From: NORP181 sp047623555
GTDB lineage: Bacteria > Pseudomonadota > Alphaproteobacteria > Rhodobacterales > Rhodobacteraceae
Length of the DNA: 64,000 nt
NCBI GenBank assembly: GCA_047623555.1
Contig: JBLHMP010000008.1
Coordinates: 4,595 to 68,594, forward strand
Reading direction: 5' to 3'
The translations under genes and the position numbers were made by a program. Numbering within the stretch: the stretch's first letter is position 1; each line of letters opens with the position of its first letter. The notes under the pieces are model-generated. The model saw only the letters and a list, made by a program, of their open reading frames with translations, was not told where the DNA came from and ran no database searches. This document shows, piece after piece, positions 1-7,424 of the stretch.

Positions 1-15
1 ATCTGGTCAGCATAA
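1..15 (+). CDS. Possible 3' end of formate dehydrogenase alpha subunit (partial)
   Basis: The first 15 bases read as Ile-Trp-Ser-Ala-stop (TAA at 13-15), ending just where the ribosome binding site of the beta-subunit gene begins. In FDH3-type loci the large molybdenum/tungsten catalytic subunit gene normally precedes the beta subunit, so this may be its last codons. Four codons cannot prove identity; the assignment rests on gene order only. Confidence 0.3.
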   Translation: MWSA

Positions 16-20
16 GGAGG
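14..20 (+). promoter_or_regulatory. Strong ribosome binding site of fdh3B
   Basis: AAGGAGG, seven bases before the ATG at 28, is a near-perfect Shine-Dalgarno sequence. It fixes the start of the iron-sulfur subunit and overlaps the possible stop codon of the upstream gene, which suggests translational coupling. Confidence 0.7.
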
Positions 21-27
21 AAAACCA

Positions 28-621
28 ATGGCAAGAGCAAAGTTTCTTTGCGACTCAGAACGCTGCATCGAATGCAACGCATGTGTGACGGCCTGTAAGA
101 ACGAACACGAAGTACCGTGGGGCATCAACCGCCGCCGGGTGGTTACCATCAACGATGGCAAACCCGGCGAACGGTCAATTTCGGTTGCCTGTATGCATTG
201 CTCGGACGCGCCCTGTATGGCGGTGTGCCCGGTTGATTGTTTCTATCAGACCGAAGACGGCATTGTCCTGCACTCAAAAGACCTGTGCATTGGCTGTGGT
301 TATTGCTTCTATGCGTGCCCGTTTGGCGCGCCGCAATACCCGCAGGCTGGCAACTTTGGATCGCGCGGCAAGATGGACAAATGTACCTTCTGCGCCGGTG
401 GCCCAGAGGCGGATAATTCCACCGTTGAGTTCGCCAAATACGGCCGCAACCGGATCGCCGAGGGCAAATTGCCGATCTGTGCCGAAATGTGTTCAACCAA
501 AGCGCTGCTGGCGGGGGATGGTGACATCGTCTCGGCCATCTACCGCGAACGGGTTGTATCACGCGGCTTTGGCGCGGGCGCATGGGGTTGGGGCACGGCC
601 TATAACCAAAAGGGCGGCTGA
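28..621 (+). CDS. fdh3B: Formate dehydrogenase FDH3 beta subunit (4Fe-4S protein)
   Basis: This 197-residue electron-transfer subunit carries electrons from the formate-oxidising alpha subunit through several 4Fe-4S clusters to the membrane cytochrome b subunit. Four cysteine groups are visible: CIECNACVTAC near residues 12-23, CMHCSDAPCMAVCP near 55-68, CIGCGYCFYACP near 87-98, and a final CTFC...CAEMC group around 119-154. There is no signal peptide and no C-terminal membrane anchor; proteins of this type are exported with a Tat-signal alpha subunit. The gamma subunit follows after 89 bases and the alpha subunit probably lies just left of the window. The FDH3 class is assigned from length and cysteine spacing and is fairly secure; the direction of electron flow is family knowledge. 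Confidence 0.9.
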   Translation: MARAKFLCDSERCIECNACVTACKNEHEVPWGINRRRVVTINDGKPGERSISVACMHCSDAPCMAVCPVDCFYQTEDGIVLHSKDLCIGCGYCFYACPFGAPQYPQAGNFGSRGKMDKCTFCAGGPEADNSTVEFAKYGRNRIAEGKLPICAEMCSTKALLAGDGDIVSAIYRERVVSRGFGAGAWGWGTAYNQKGG

Positions 622-638
622 TCCCACCGCATAACATT

Positions 639-668
639 AAACACTCCGGCCAAGTGGTCGGGGTGTTT
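639..668 (+). terminator. Hairpin between formate dehydrogenase beta and gamma genes
   Basis: AAACACTCCGGCCA (639-652) pairs with TGGTCGGGGTGTTT (655-668) as a 14-bp stem with two G-T wobbles and almost no loop. Only three T residues end the stem and no longer U-tract follows, so it may be a partial terminator, attenuator or RNA-stability element rather than a full stop inside the operon. Confidence 0.45.
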
Positions 669-710
669 CCCACAATTCTCCGCTCCCAAACCTGAAAAGG
701 ACGATTAATC

Positions 711-1874
711 ATGCGCAGTCTTCTTTCCCTGTTCGTTTTGATCCTCTGGGCAGGTTTTGCAGTGGCACAGGAAACTAACCGCAACACCACTGGCGGCGCC
801 ACCACGCTTGCGGACATCATGGCCCGCCAACGCGGCGAGACCGTGGATAACAGCTATCGCTCGACCAACACTGGCGCGGCAAATTCGGCAAGCGAGGCGC
901 GGTTGGAAACCCGCGGATCAGCCTCGGATTCCGACATTTTCCGCGCCCTGCGCTATGGCACTGCCGATGTAACCGTGTCTTCAAACGGTCCGGCATCGGA
1001 TGTGATGATCCAGGACAGCGGCATGTGGTGGTTGCAATTCCGCAAAGGGCCGTTGGCGACCTACAGCGCCTATCTGCTGGGCGGCACGCTGGCGCTGCTG
1101 GCCTTATTCTACCTGATCCGCGGCAAAATCCGCATCGACGGGCCGCTTACAGGCCGCAAAATCCTGCGCTTTACATCGTTCGAACGCTTTGGCCATTGGC
1201 TATTCGCGGGCAGTTTTCTGCTGCTAGGCGCCACGGGCCTGATCTCACTGTTCGGACGAAAAGTCCTGATTCCGGCCTTTGGACACGAGACATTTTCAAT
1301 GCTCGCCATCGCCAGTAAATGGATCCACAACAACGTCTCCTGGGCGTTTATGGCCGGGCTGATTATCATCATCCTGAACTGGACATTGCACAACATCCCC
1401 AACCGTCACGATGTGAAATGGCTGATGGTTGGCGGCGGGCTGTTTTCCAAAGGCGTCCACCCCCCGGCGAAAAAGTTCAACGCCGGACAAAAAATGATCT
1501 TTTGGGGCTGTGTCGTGCTTGGCCTGTCGATCAGCGCCTCGGGCCTGTCACTGCTGTTCCCGTTCCAGATCGAAATGTACGGCGGCACCTTTGCGGTGCT
1601 CAACGACCTAAATCTGCCGGGCCTGTTTGGCTTTGCCCCCCTGTCCGAGGTCCTGAACCCACACCAGGAAATGCAATATTCGCAAATCTGGCACACCACC
1701 ACGGCGTTCATCTTTATGGCGATGATATTCGCGCATATCTATCTGGGTTCGATCGGCATGGAGGGCGCCTATGGCGCCATGGGCAACGGCGAAGTCGAGG
1801 AACAATGGGCCAAAGAACACCACAGCCTTTGGGTAGATGAGGTTCGCGCCAAACAAACCACCGCCGCTGAATAA
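711..1874 (+). CDS. Formate dehydrogenase gamma subunit (cytochrome b556)
   Basis: This 387-residue integral membrane diheme cytochrome b passes electrons from the beta subunit to the quinone pool. It opens with a signal peptide (hydrophobic to about residue 19, ending AVAQ) and about 95 residues of low-complexity, probably periplasmic sequence. A hydrophobic segment lies near 119-138, followed by the cytochrome b core with membrane helices near 168-185, 210-228, 262-283 and 330-350. Histidines within the helices (FGHWLF, WTLHNI, IWHTTT, FAHIYL) are the likely heme ligands. It follows the beta subunit in the same direction with a hairpin between them. The family call is secure; the long N-terminal extension is seen in many alphaproteobacterial members. 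Confidence 0.88.
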   Translation: MRSLLSLFVLILWAGFAVAQETNRNTTGGATTLADIMARQRGETVDNSYRSTNTGAANSASEARLETRGSASDSDIFRALRYGTADVTVSSNGPASDVMIQDSGMWWLQFRKGPLATYSAYLLGGTLALLALFYLIRGKIRIDGPLTGRKILRFTSFERFGHWLFAGSFLLLGATGLISLFGRKVLIPAFGHETFSMLAIASKWIHNNVSWAFMAGLIIIILNWTLHNIPNRHDVKWLMVGGGLFSKGVHPPAKKFNAGQKMIFWGCVVLGLSISASGLSLLFPFQIEMYGGTFAVLNDLNLPGLFGFAPLSEVLNPHQEMQYSQIWHTTTAFIFMAMIFAHIYLGSIGMEGAYGAMGNGEVEEQWAKEHHSLWVDEVRAKQTTAAE

Positions 1875-1883
1875 ACCCCTTGT

Positions 1884-1911
1884 TTGACGCTGGGCCGGAT
1901 TGCGATATAGT
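1884..1911 (+). promoter_or_regulatory. Candidate sigma-70 promoter TTGACG-N16-TATAGT
   Basis: TTGACG at 1884-1889 and TATAGT at 1906-1911 are separated by 16 bases. The predicted transcript would start about ten bases before the AAGGAGA ribosome binding site of the 41-codon gene. This suggests that the small gene and the HTH gene behind it can be transcribed separately from the formate dehydrogenase subunits. The inverted repeat TGGGCCG/CGGCCCA (1891-1897, 1912-1918) overlaps the promoter and could be an operator. Confidence 0.5.
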
Positions 1912-1931
1912 CGGCCCAAGGAGACAGCCAA

Positions 1932-2057
1932 ATGAAAGCCATGTGGAGCGCCTTTGCCGTTATCGCCGTTATCGCGGTCGCCGCCCCAATTGCGCTGGAG
2001 CGCGCCGGGTTTTCTGCGGCTGATATGTCCGCAGGCCCCAACGTGCGCCTGAATTAA
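1932..2057 (+). CDS. 41-residue single-span membrane peptide next to formate dehydrogenase
   Basis: A 42-codon frame starts at ATG 1932 and ends with TAA 2055-2057. AAGGAGA at 1918-1924 is well spaced upstream and a promoter-like pair precedes it. The product is about 41 residues: a short charged start (MKAMW), one hydrophobic stretch of about 15 residues rich in Ala, Val and Ile, then a polar tail ending GPNVRLN. It looks like a signal-anchored or exported mini-protein. It lies 57 bases after the gamma subunit and 4 bases before the HTH gene, so it is probably co-transcribed with the latter. I do not recognise a family; a role in assembly or stability of the formate dehydrogenase membrane complex is only inferred from position. 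Confidence 0.6.
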   Translation: MKAMWSAFAVIAVIAVAAPIALERAGFSAADMSAGPNVRLN

Positions 2058-2061
2058 CCGC

Positions 2062-2934
2062 GTGCCTGATTACCTCACTACCCGCGAATTGGCCGACCTG
2101 CTGCGCATCGGCGAACGCAAAGTCTATGACCTTGCCGCCTCGGGCGAAGTGCCCTGCGTGCGCGCCCTGGGCAAACTGCTGTTCCCGCGCCCCGATATTA
2201 CCGCATGGCTGGCCAGTTCCCGCAGTGGCCCGCAAGTGGCCGAACCACCCCTGCCCCCGATTATCGCCGGCAGCCATGACCCGCTGCTTGACTGGGCCTT
2301 GCGCGAAAGCGGCTCAGCATTAGCGAGCTTTTATGACGGCTCCTTTGACGGGCTGGACCGGTTGGCCGCGCGCAACGCCCAGGCCGCCGGATTGCACATC
2401 CGCGAAGACGACGGCTGGAACCGCGCCACACTGCGCGAAGCTGTCGGCGAAGCCCCGGTTGTCCTCGTCGAAATCGCCATTCGCCAACGTGGTTTGCTGC
2501 TCGCCCCGGGTGTGACCGATATTCAGGGCATCGCCGATCTGCGCGGCAAACGCGTCGTTCTGCGGCAACAAAGTGCCGCCAGCCAACGCCAGTTTGATGC
2601 GCTGTTCGACGAACACACCCTAACCCACGACGACATTGACGCCTTACCAAGCGCCGCCCGCACCGAAGAAGAACTCGCGATCACCCTGCATGACAACAAA
2701 GCCGACGCAGGCTTTGGCCTCGGCGCATTGGCCGGGCTTTACGGCCTAGGTTTTATCCCCTTAGGTCAGGAACGCTTTGATCTCGCCATCTGGCGACGGG
2801 CCTGGTTTGATCCGCCAATCCAGAAACTCATGCGTTTTCTCGCCTCAGACGCCTGCGCCGCCCGCGCCGTAGAAATGCACGGCTATGACATGTCAGGCCT
2901 TGGCACCATCCATCACAATGGCGCCAGCGGCTAA
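2062..2934 (+). CDS. HTH (excisionase type) plus PBP-like domain regulator
   Basis: This 290-residue protein has an N-terminal MerR/excisionase-like helix-turn-helix (residues about 3-48, YLTTRELADLLRIGERKVYD then a wing ending DITAWL). A periplasmic-binding-protein-like domain follows (about 70-280) with no signal peptide, so it should act in the cytosol. The layout matches the HTH_17 plus PBP_like (PF12727-type) family, often tied to molybdate or tungstate physiology. The start is GTG, four bases after the small gene. The neighbours are formate dehydrogenase on one side and the convergent tungstate importer on the other, which suggests an oxyanion-sensing regulator of one or both. Domain calls are good; ligand and targets are inference. 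Confidence 0.75.
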   Translation: MPDYLTTRELADLLRIGERKVYDLAASGEVPCVRALGKLLFPRPDITAWLASSRSGPQVAEPPLPPIIAGSHDPLLDWALRESGSALASFYDGSFDGLDRLAARNAQAAGLHIREDDGWNRATLREAVGEAPVVLVEIAIRQRGLLLAPGVTDIQGIADLRGKRVVLRQQSAASQRQFDALFDEHTLTHDDIDALPSAARTEEELAITLHDNKADAGFGLGALAGLYGLGFIPLGQERFDLAIWRRAWFDPPIQKLMRFLASDACAARAVEMHGYDMSGLGTIHHNGASG

Positions 2935-2978
2935 AATATTTTGATATGACACGCGTTTTTCGGATCGCGCCCCTGAAA

Positions 2979-3028
2979 TTCTTCTCGTCAAAAAATACCT
3001 CCGCCAGAGGCTTCGCCCAAAGGGCGAA
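2979..3028. repeat. Intergenic TTCTTCTCGTC...CCTCCGCCAGAGGC element
   Basis: Between the convergent HTH and tupA genes lies ATTCTTCTCGTC, then AAATACCTCCGCCAGAGGC and a small hairpin TTCGCCC-AAA-GGGCGAA. A close relative lies at 12845-12893, also between convergent genes. Placement and hairpin suggest a bidirectional terminator-like repeat. Confidence 0.5.
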
Positions 3029-3038
3029 TTAACTCGAT

Positions 3039-3854
3039 CTACCGAACTGCATTTGGAAAAAACAACTGCTGACCTTCCAACCGATAGGCCGCAATCGCCG
3101 CCTGCCCGTCCTCGCCAATCAACCAATCAATAAACATCTGCCCAGCAGCGGCGCGCACTTTCGGATGCATTTTGGGATTCACCAGAATAACCCCATATTG
3201 ATTGAACAGACGCGCGTCCCCCTCAACCAAAATCACCAATCCGTCTTTGTTACCAAAGGCCATCCACGTCGCCCGGTCAGTCAAAACATAGGCCCCCATA
3301 CCCGCCGCAACGTTCAGCGTCGCGCCCATGCCTGATCCGGTTTCACGATACCAATCCACCGACGCGCCAGCCACATCCAGCCCCGTCACGTTCCACAGCC
3401 GCAACTCGGCCTTATGCGTGCCACTATCATCGCCGCGCGATACAAACACCGCGTTGGTTGCCGCAATTGCCTGCAAACCCGCAACCACATCATCACCACC
3501 CTTGATGCCAGCCGGGTCCTCAATTGGCCCGACCAGCACAAAATCATTGTACATCACGTCAAACCGCTCCCCCCCCCAGCCATCCGCGACGAATTTTTCC
3601 TCGGCCGACCTCGCATGCACCAGCAACACATCGCCATCACCGTTTGCTGCATTGCGGATCGCCTGCCCAGTGCCAACCGCAACCACGCGTACCTCAATAC
3701 CGGTTTCAACCTCAAACCCCGGCAGGATCGCATCCAACAGACCCGAATTTTGCGTGGATGTGGTGGATTGCAAAACAATAAACGGCTCAACCGCATGCGC
3801 GGCCCCAGTGAACAGCCCCAAACACAGCACAACCGCAGTGATCAAATTTCTCAT
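3039..3854 (-). CDS. tupA: Tungstate ABC transporter substrate-binding protein TupA
   Basis: This 271-residue exported protein captures tungstate in the periplasm for the TupBC permease. A signal peptide covers about residues 1-21, ending AHA before VEPFIVLQ. The anion-binding motif STTSTQNSGLL at the start of the mature chain is typical of TupA. Later family hallmarks include GDVLLVHAR, YNDFVLVGP and VSRGDDSGTH. AAGGAAAT precedes the ATG. It is the last gene of a tupB-tupC-tupA unit, 21 bases after tupC. Tungstate rather than molybdate is the family expectation; selectivity cannot be read from the sequence. Tungsten or molybdenum would serve the neighbouring formate dehydrogenase. Confidence 0.87.
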   Translation of the reverse strand: MRNLITAVVLCLGLFTGAAHAVEPFIVLQSTTSTQNSGLLDAILPGFEVETGIEVRVVAVGTGQAIRNAANGDGDVLLVHARSAEEKFVADGWGGERFDVMYNDFVLVGPIEDPAGIKGGDDVVAGLQAIAATNAVFVSRGDDSGTHKAELRLWNVTGLDVAGASVDWYRETGSGMGATLNVAAGMGAYVLTDRATWMAFGNKDGLVILVEGDARLFNQYGVILVNPKMHPKVRAAAGQMFIDWLIGEDGQAAIAAYRLEGQQLFFPNAVR

Positions 3855-3875
3855 ATTTCCTTAACCCTATCAGGA

Positions 3876-4619
3876 TTACAAAACCAAACCGCCCGCCAGA
3901 AACCGCTGTGCGGTCTGGGTCTGCGGCCTGTCAAAAAAGCAACTTGCAGCGGTGTGTTCAACGATCTGGCCGCCCTGCATCAACACAATATCATGGCCCA
4001 ATCGGCGCGCCTGACCGATATCATGCGTCACCATCACAATCCGGGTTCCGCGCACAGCAGCCGCCAGAATGATCGCCTCAATCGCCTGCGTCGCCGCCGG
4101 ATCAAGAGCGCTTGTCGGCTCGTCCAAAAACAAAACCTCTGGATCGCAGGCCAAAGCGCGCAAGATCGCAAGACGCTGCGCCTCGCCGCCCGACAGGCTG
4201 CGCGCTGGTTGGCGCCCTCGGTCATCCAATCCCCCTTCGGTGAGCAGATCCACTATCCGGGCCTTGCGCAATTTGCGCGGCACCCGACGATGACGCAGCA
4301 CATAGTCCAGATTGGCCGCCACCGACCGACGCAACAACACCGGCGACTGAAACACCATCGCCTGTTTCAATCGCCTGGCCGAATTCAACGGCTGACCATC
4401 CTGCAAAACCTGCCCCGAATCCGGCACAATCAGCCCGTGCAAACACCGCAACAACAGGCTTTTGCCAGCCCCATTTGGCCCTACGATCAACGTCGGCCCA
4501 GGTCCGTTCAGCGACAGAACCGGCACCTGCAACAGCACCCGGCCATCGCGTGTAATCGTCAGGTCAGACACGACAATCTGTGGTTTATCCACCGAAAGCT
4601 CAGGCATCATATCACGCAT
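3876..4619 (-). CDS. tupC: Tungstate ABC transporter ATP-binding protein TupC
   Basis: This ATPase of about 247 residues powers tungstate uptake. Walker A is IVGPNGAGKSLLL, the signature is LSGGEAQRLAI and Walker B is VLFLDEPTSALD, followed by the switch His in MVTHD. I chose ATG 4619, which overlaps the end of tupB by eight bases; another ATG seven codons upstream (4640) is possible but would lengthen the overlap. It sits between tupB and tupA on the same strand, the usual arrangement of the three-gene importer. Confidence 0.86.
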   Translation of the reverse strand: MRDMMPELSVDKPQIVVSDLTITRDGRVLLQVPVLSLNGPGPTLIVGPNGAGKSLLLRCLHGLIVPDSGQVLQDGQPLNSARRLKQAMVFQSPVLLRRSVAANLDYVLRHRRVPRKLRKARIVDLLTEGGLDDRGRQPARSLSGGEAQRLAILRALACDPEVLFLDEPTSALDPAATQAIEAIILAAAVRGTRIVMVTHDIGQARRLGHDIVLMQGGQIVEHTAASCFFDRPQTQTAQRFLAGGLVL

Positions 4620-5325
4620 GGCGCATCTGTCCCGGCTCATCCCTGAGCCCCAACAGGCTGACCGTTGCTGTTACCCCGATGGCCAGCCCAATCAGGATCG
4701 TCCCCAATGCCAAAGCCAACGCCAGATTGCCCTTTGAGGTTTCAAGCGCAATCGTTGTGGTCATCAAACGGGTCGCGTGATTGATATTGCCGCCCACGAT
4801 AATCACCGCGCCAACCTCGGCGATGGCGCGGCCAAACCCGGCCAACAACGCGGTCAACAATGCCAACCTCCCGTCCCACAATAATGTCGGCACCGACGCC
4901 AACCGCGACACCCCAAGCGACCGAAGCTGTTCTGCATATTCCCGGTCCAGCGTCTCCACCGCCTGCCGCGTCAGCGCGGCAATGATCGGCGTCACCAGCA
5001 CCACCTGCGCGATGATCATCGCGGTCGGCGTATAGAGCAGCTCCAGCACCCCCAACGGCCCGGACCTTGAAAGCAACAGGTAAACCAGCAGGCCAACAAC
5101 CACGGGTGGCAAGCCCATCATTGCATTAACCAAAACGATCATCAGCCGACGCCCGGCAAACCGCCCCACGGCCAAAGCCGCCCCCAACGGCATACCAATC
5201 ACGGCCCCAATCAGCACCGCAGTTAACGATACGCGCAGCGACAAAAACACGATCGCCCACAGGCCCGAATCCCCGGATAGGATCAGGCCCAACGCCAATG
5301 TGAATTCTTGTGCGAAATCTTGCAT
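4612..5325 (-). CDS. tupB: Tungstate ABC transporter permease TupB
   Basis: This 237-residue inner-membrane permease has about five to six hydrophobic helices (around 20-45, 55-80, 87-110, 137-160 and 190-225). The cytoplasmic coupling loop EQLRSLGVSR and the following GFGRAIAEVGAVIIVGGN resemble the EAA region of molybdate/tungstate permeases. It is the first gene of the tup unit; an inverted repeat lies 25-36 bases before its start. Length and motifs are as expected for TupB. Confidence 0.85.
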   Translation of the reverse strand: MQDFAQEFTLALGLILSGDSGLWAIVFLSLRVSLTAVLIGAVIGMPLGAALAVGRFAGRRLMIVLVNAMMGLPPVVVGLLVYLLLSRSGPLGVLELLYTPTAMIIAQVVLVTPIIAALTRQAVETLDREYAEQLRSLGVSRLASVPTLLWDGRLALLTALLAGFGRAIAEVGAVIIVGGNINHATRLMTTTIALETSKGNLALALALGTILIGLAIGVTATVSLLGLRDEPGQMRHA

Positions 5326-5349
5326 AATTTACCAAATATTTCAGTTTTC

Positions 5350-5361
5350 GGTATCTATACC
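5350..5361. promoter_or_regulatory. Inverted repeat GGTAT-CT-ATACC upstream of tupB
   Basis: GGTATCTATACC is a 5-bp inverted repeat with a 2-base centre, 25-36 bases upstream of tupB, flanked by further A/T symmetry. Its position fits an operator or promoter element for the tungstate importer. No known consensus is claimed; the HTH-PBP protein at 2062-2934 is a candidate ligand. Confidence 0.35.
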
Positions 5362-5420
5362 AAATTATTGCATACAAAACTCGCTCCGTCACTTGGAATT
5401 TAGTCCCAAACCCCGGCCAT

Positions 5421-5453
5421 AAAAAAACGCGGCCCAATTCTGTGGCCGCGTTT
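5421..5453 (-). terminator. Rho-independent terminator of the ABC importer operon
   Basis: AAACGCGGCC (5425-5434) and GGCCGCGTTT (5444-5453) form a perfect 10-bp stem. Read on the minus strand, a run of seven T follows the stem (A-run 5421-5427 on the plus strand). It lies 45 bases past the stop of the substrate-binding protein gene and should end the pyrimidine-cluster transcript before tupB. Confidence 0.8.
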
Positions 5454-5497
5454 CTGAATGTTGTGTGCCCCAGCCTAAACCGGGGGTAAAGCGTCTT

Positions 5498-6481
5498 TTA
5501 GTTCAGCGCTTTATCGGTGATCGCATGCGTCCAGGCACCTTCTGGTGCCTTGGTGATAACCGGGTCAGACCCACCGGCCAGCAATGTGGCCACGGTCCGG
5601 TCAAAGTCGGCCGGATCAAGTGTGCCATTGCTACCTGCTGTCAGTTTGGCGATCTCACTCATCATGCGTTTTTGATGCGCTTCGGTCTGAGCACCAGAGG
5701 AGTCATTGTCCAAAACGATCTCGGCGGCCTCATCCGGATTCGCCTCGGCGTATTTCCAGCCTTTCATTGACGCACGCACGAACTTGACCATTTTGGCGAC
5801 GAACGCCGGGTCTTTCAGGTTCTCTTCCAGTGCATAAATCCCATCTTCTAGCGTCGCAACGCCCTGGTCTTCATACTTGAAAGTCACCAATTCGGACGGA
5901 TCAACACCCGCATCAAGAACCTGACCATATTCATTATAGGTCATCGTCGAGATACAATCAGCCTGACGCTGCAACAACGGATCAACGTTAAAGCCCTGCT
6001 TTAGAACAGTCACCCCATCATCGCCGCCATCGGTGGAAATGCCTTCCTGGCTCATCCAGCTGAGGAACGGATATTCGTTGCCAAAGAACCAAACACCAAT
6101 GGTTTTGCCTTTGAAATCCTGCGGGCTTTTGATGCCGGTATCTTTCCAGCAGGTCAGCATCAGACCAGAGGTTTTGAACGGCTGAGCGATGTTTACCACG
6201 GCCAGACCCTTTTCGCGCGCCGCCAATGCGGAGGGCATCCAGTTCAACATGACGTCAGCGCCGCCCCCGGCCAAAACCTGTGGCGGAGCGATGTCAGGAC
6301 CGCCTGGCAAAATGGTCACGTCCAGGCCTTCTTCTTTGTAGAACCCTTTGTCCAAAGCCACGTAATAGCCTGCGAACTGGGCCTGGGTGACCCATTGCAA
6401 TTGCAGCTTAACTTCTTCGGCCAATACCGGGCTTGCGGCCAGGCCTATGGCCAATGCGGCCCCTGTCAGTAGTTTTTTCAT
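5498..6481 (-). CDS. ABC transporter substrate-binding protein (NMT1/THI5-like)
   Basis: This protein of about 327 residues has a clear signal peptide (MKKLLTGAALAIGLAASPVLA). An NMT1/THI5-like solute-binding fold follows: QLQWVTQAQFAGYYVALDKG and GGADVMLNWMPSALAAREKG are typical of importers for pyrimidine-like or sulfonate-like compounds. I chose ATG 6481 because AAGGAGTGA lies just upstream; frames further upstream lack a signal peptide. It is the last gene of the operon with two permeases and an ATPase, directly behind dihydropyrimidinase. Uptake of uracil, thymine or a hydantoin-like compound is inferred from context, not from the binding site. Confidence 0.8.
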   Translation of the reverse strand: MKKLLTGAALAIGLAASPVLAEEVKLQLQWVTQAQFAGYYVALDKGFYKEEGLDVTILPGGPDIAPPQVLAGGGADVMLNWMPSALAAREKGLAVVNIAQPFKTSGLMLTCWKDTGIKSPQDFKGKTIGVWFFGNEYPFLSWMSQEGISTDGGDDGVTVLKQGFNVDPLLQRQADCISTMTYNEYGQVLDAGVDPSELVTFKYEDQGVATLEDGIYALEENLKDPAFVAKMVKFVRASMKGWKYAEANPDEAAEIVLDNDSSGAQTEAHQKRMMSEIAKLTAGSNGTLDPADFDRTVATLLAGGSDPVITKAPEGAWTHAITDKALN

Positions 6482-6506
6482 TATCGTCACTCCTTGTTGA
6501 AAATTA

Positions 6507-7424
6507 CTATTGCCGTTGCGACGGATGCCAGAATGTAACAGCCTTTTCCGCCAAAGCCACCGCCCCATAAAATAGCGACCCCGCCAATGCGGCCACTACA
6601 ATCTCGGCCCAAACCATGTCGAGCGATAGCTGCCCGACCGAAGTTGAGATGCGAAACCCCATCCCAACGGTCGGAGAGCCAAAAAATTCAGCAACAATCG
6701 CCCCGACGAGCGCCAGAGTCGTCGCAATCTTCAACCCGTTGAATATGAACGGCATCGCCGCGAGCAAGCGCAGTTTGACAAAGCTTTGCCAATAGCTGGC
6801 GGCATAAGTGTTCATCAAGTCACGCTGCATGGTGCTGGTTTCGCGCAAACCTGCAACCACATTTATCAACACTGGAAAGAACACCATGACCACAACAACG
6901 GCGGCCTTGCTTTGCCAGTTGAACCCGTACCACATCACCAAAATGGGCGCGGTTCCAACAATCGGTAGCGCCGCCATGAAATTACCCACGGGCAGCAACC
7001 CGCGGTGCAGGAAATCGTATCGGTCCACCAAAATGGCCGTCAGAAATGCCGCGGCGCAGCCAATAACATAGCCCGACACAGCACCCTTTAGGATTGTCTG
7101 CACAAAGTCTTGCCATAGGATGTCTGTGCTCACCGCAAACCGCGCTGCAATCATCGAAGGTGCGGGCAGGATCACCTGTGGCACATCAAACAATGTGACA
7201 GTTAACTCCCAGAGTACCAGCAGTGTTATGCCAAAAAGAAACGGCACCAGCCATCTGGCATATTTCCATCCTGAATGGGCGAGCTTTACATTAGCAAACC
7301 ACAAAGCGGCCCAGCAAAACAAGATGGTGAAAATGCCAAATTTTCCTGGCCCAAAGAACGCAATGAAGGCCAATCCAAATAGCCCAGCAATCAAAGCGAC
7401 GAAATTATAGCGCGTCAGGGTCAT
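6507..7424 (-). CDS. ABC transporter permease (pyrimidine-cluster importer)
   Basis: This 305-residue BPD-type inner-membrane permease has paired N-terminal helices (about 7-50), a helix near 60-78, and the conserved C-terminal block around 115-295 including MNTYAASYWQSFVKLRL as the ATPase-coupling EAA loop. It overlaps the neighbouring permease gene by four bases (ATGA) and precedes the binding protein by 25 bases. Together with that permease it probably forms a heterodimeric channel. The substrate is inferred from the pyrimidine genes upstream. Confidence 0.8.
   Translation of the reverse strand: MTLTRYNFVALIAGLFGLAFIAFFGPGKFGIFTILFCWAALWFANVKLAHSGWKYARWLVPFLFGITLLVLWELTVTLFDVPQVILPAPSMIAARFAVSTDILWQDFVQTILKGAVSGYVIGCAAAFLTAILVDRYDFLHRGLLPVGNFMAALPIVGTAPILVMWYGFNWQSKAAVVVVMVFFPVLINVVAGLRETSTMQRDLMNTYAASYWQSFVKLRLLAAMPFIFNGLKIATTLALVGAIVAEFFGSPTVGMGFRISTSVGQLSLDMVWAEIVVAALAGSLFYGAVALAEKAVTFWHPSQRQ

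Noticed and set aside
3414..4646. A long plus-strand frame (410 codons) opposite tupA/tupC
   Set aside because: The product is rich in His, Arg and Gln without any motif, while the opposite strand carries complete TupA and TupC motifs; it is a high-G+C antisense frame.
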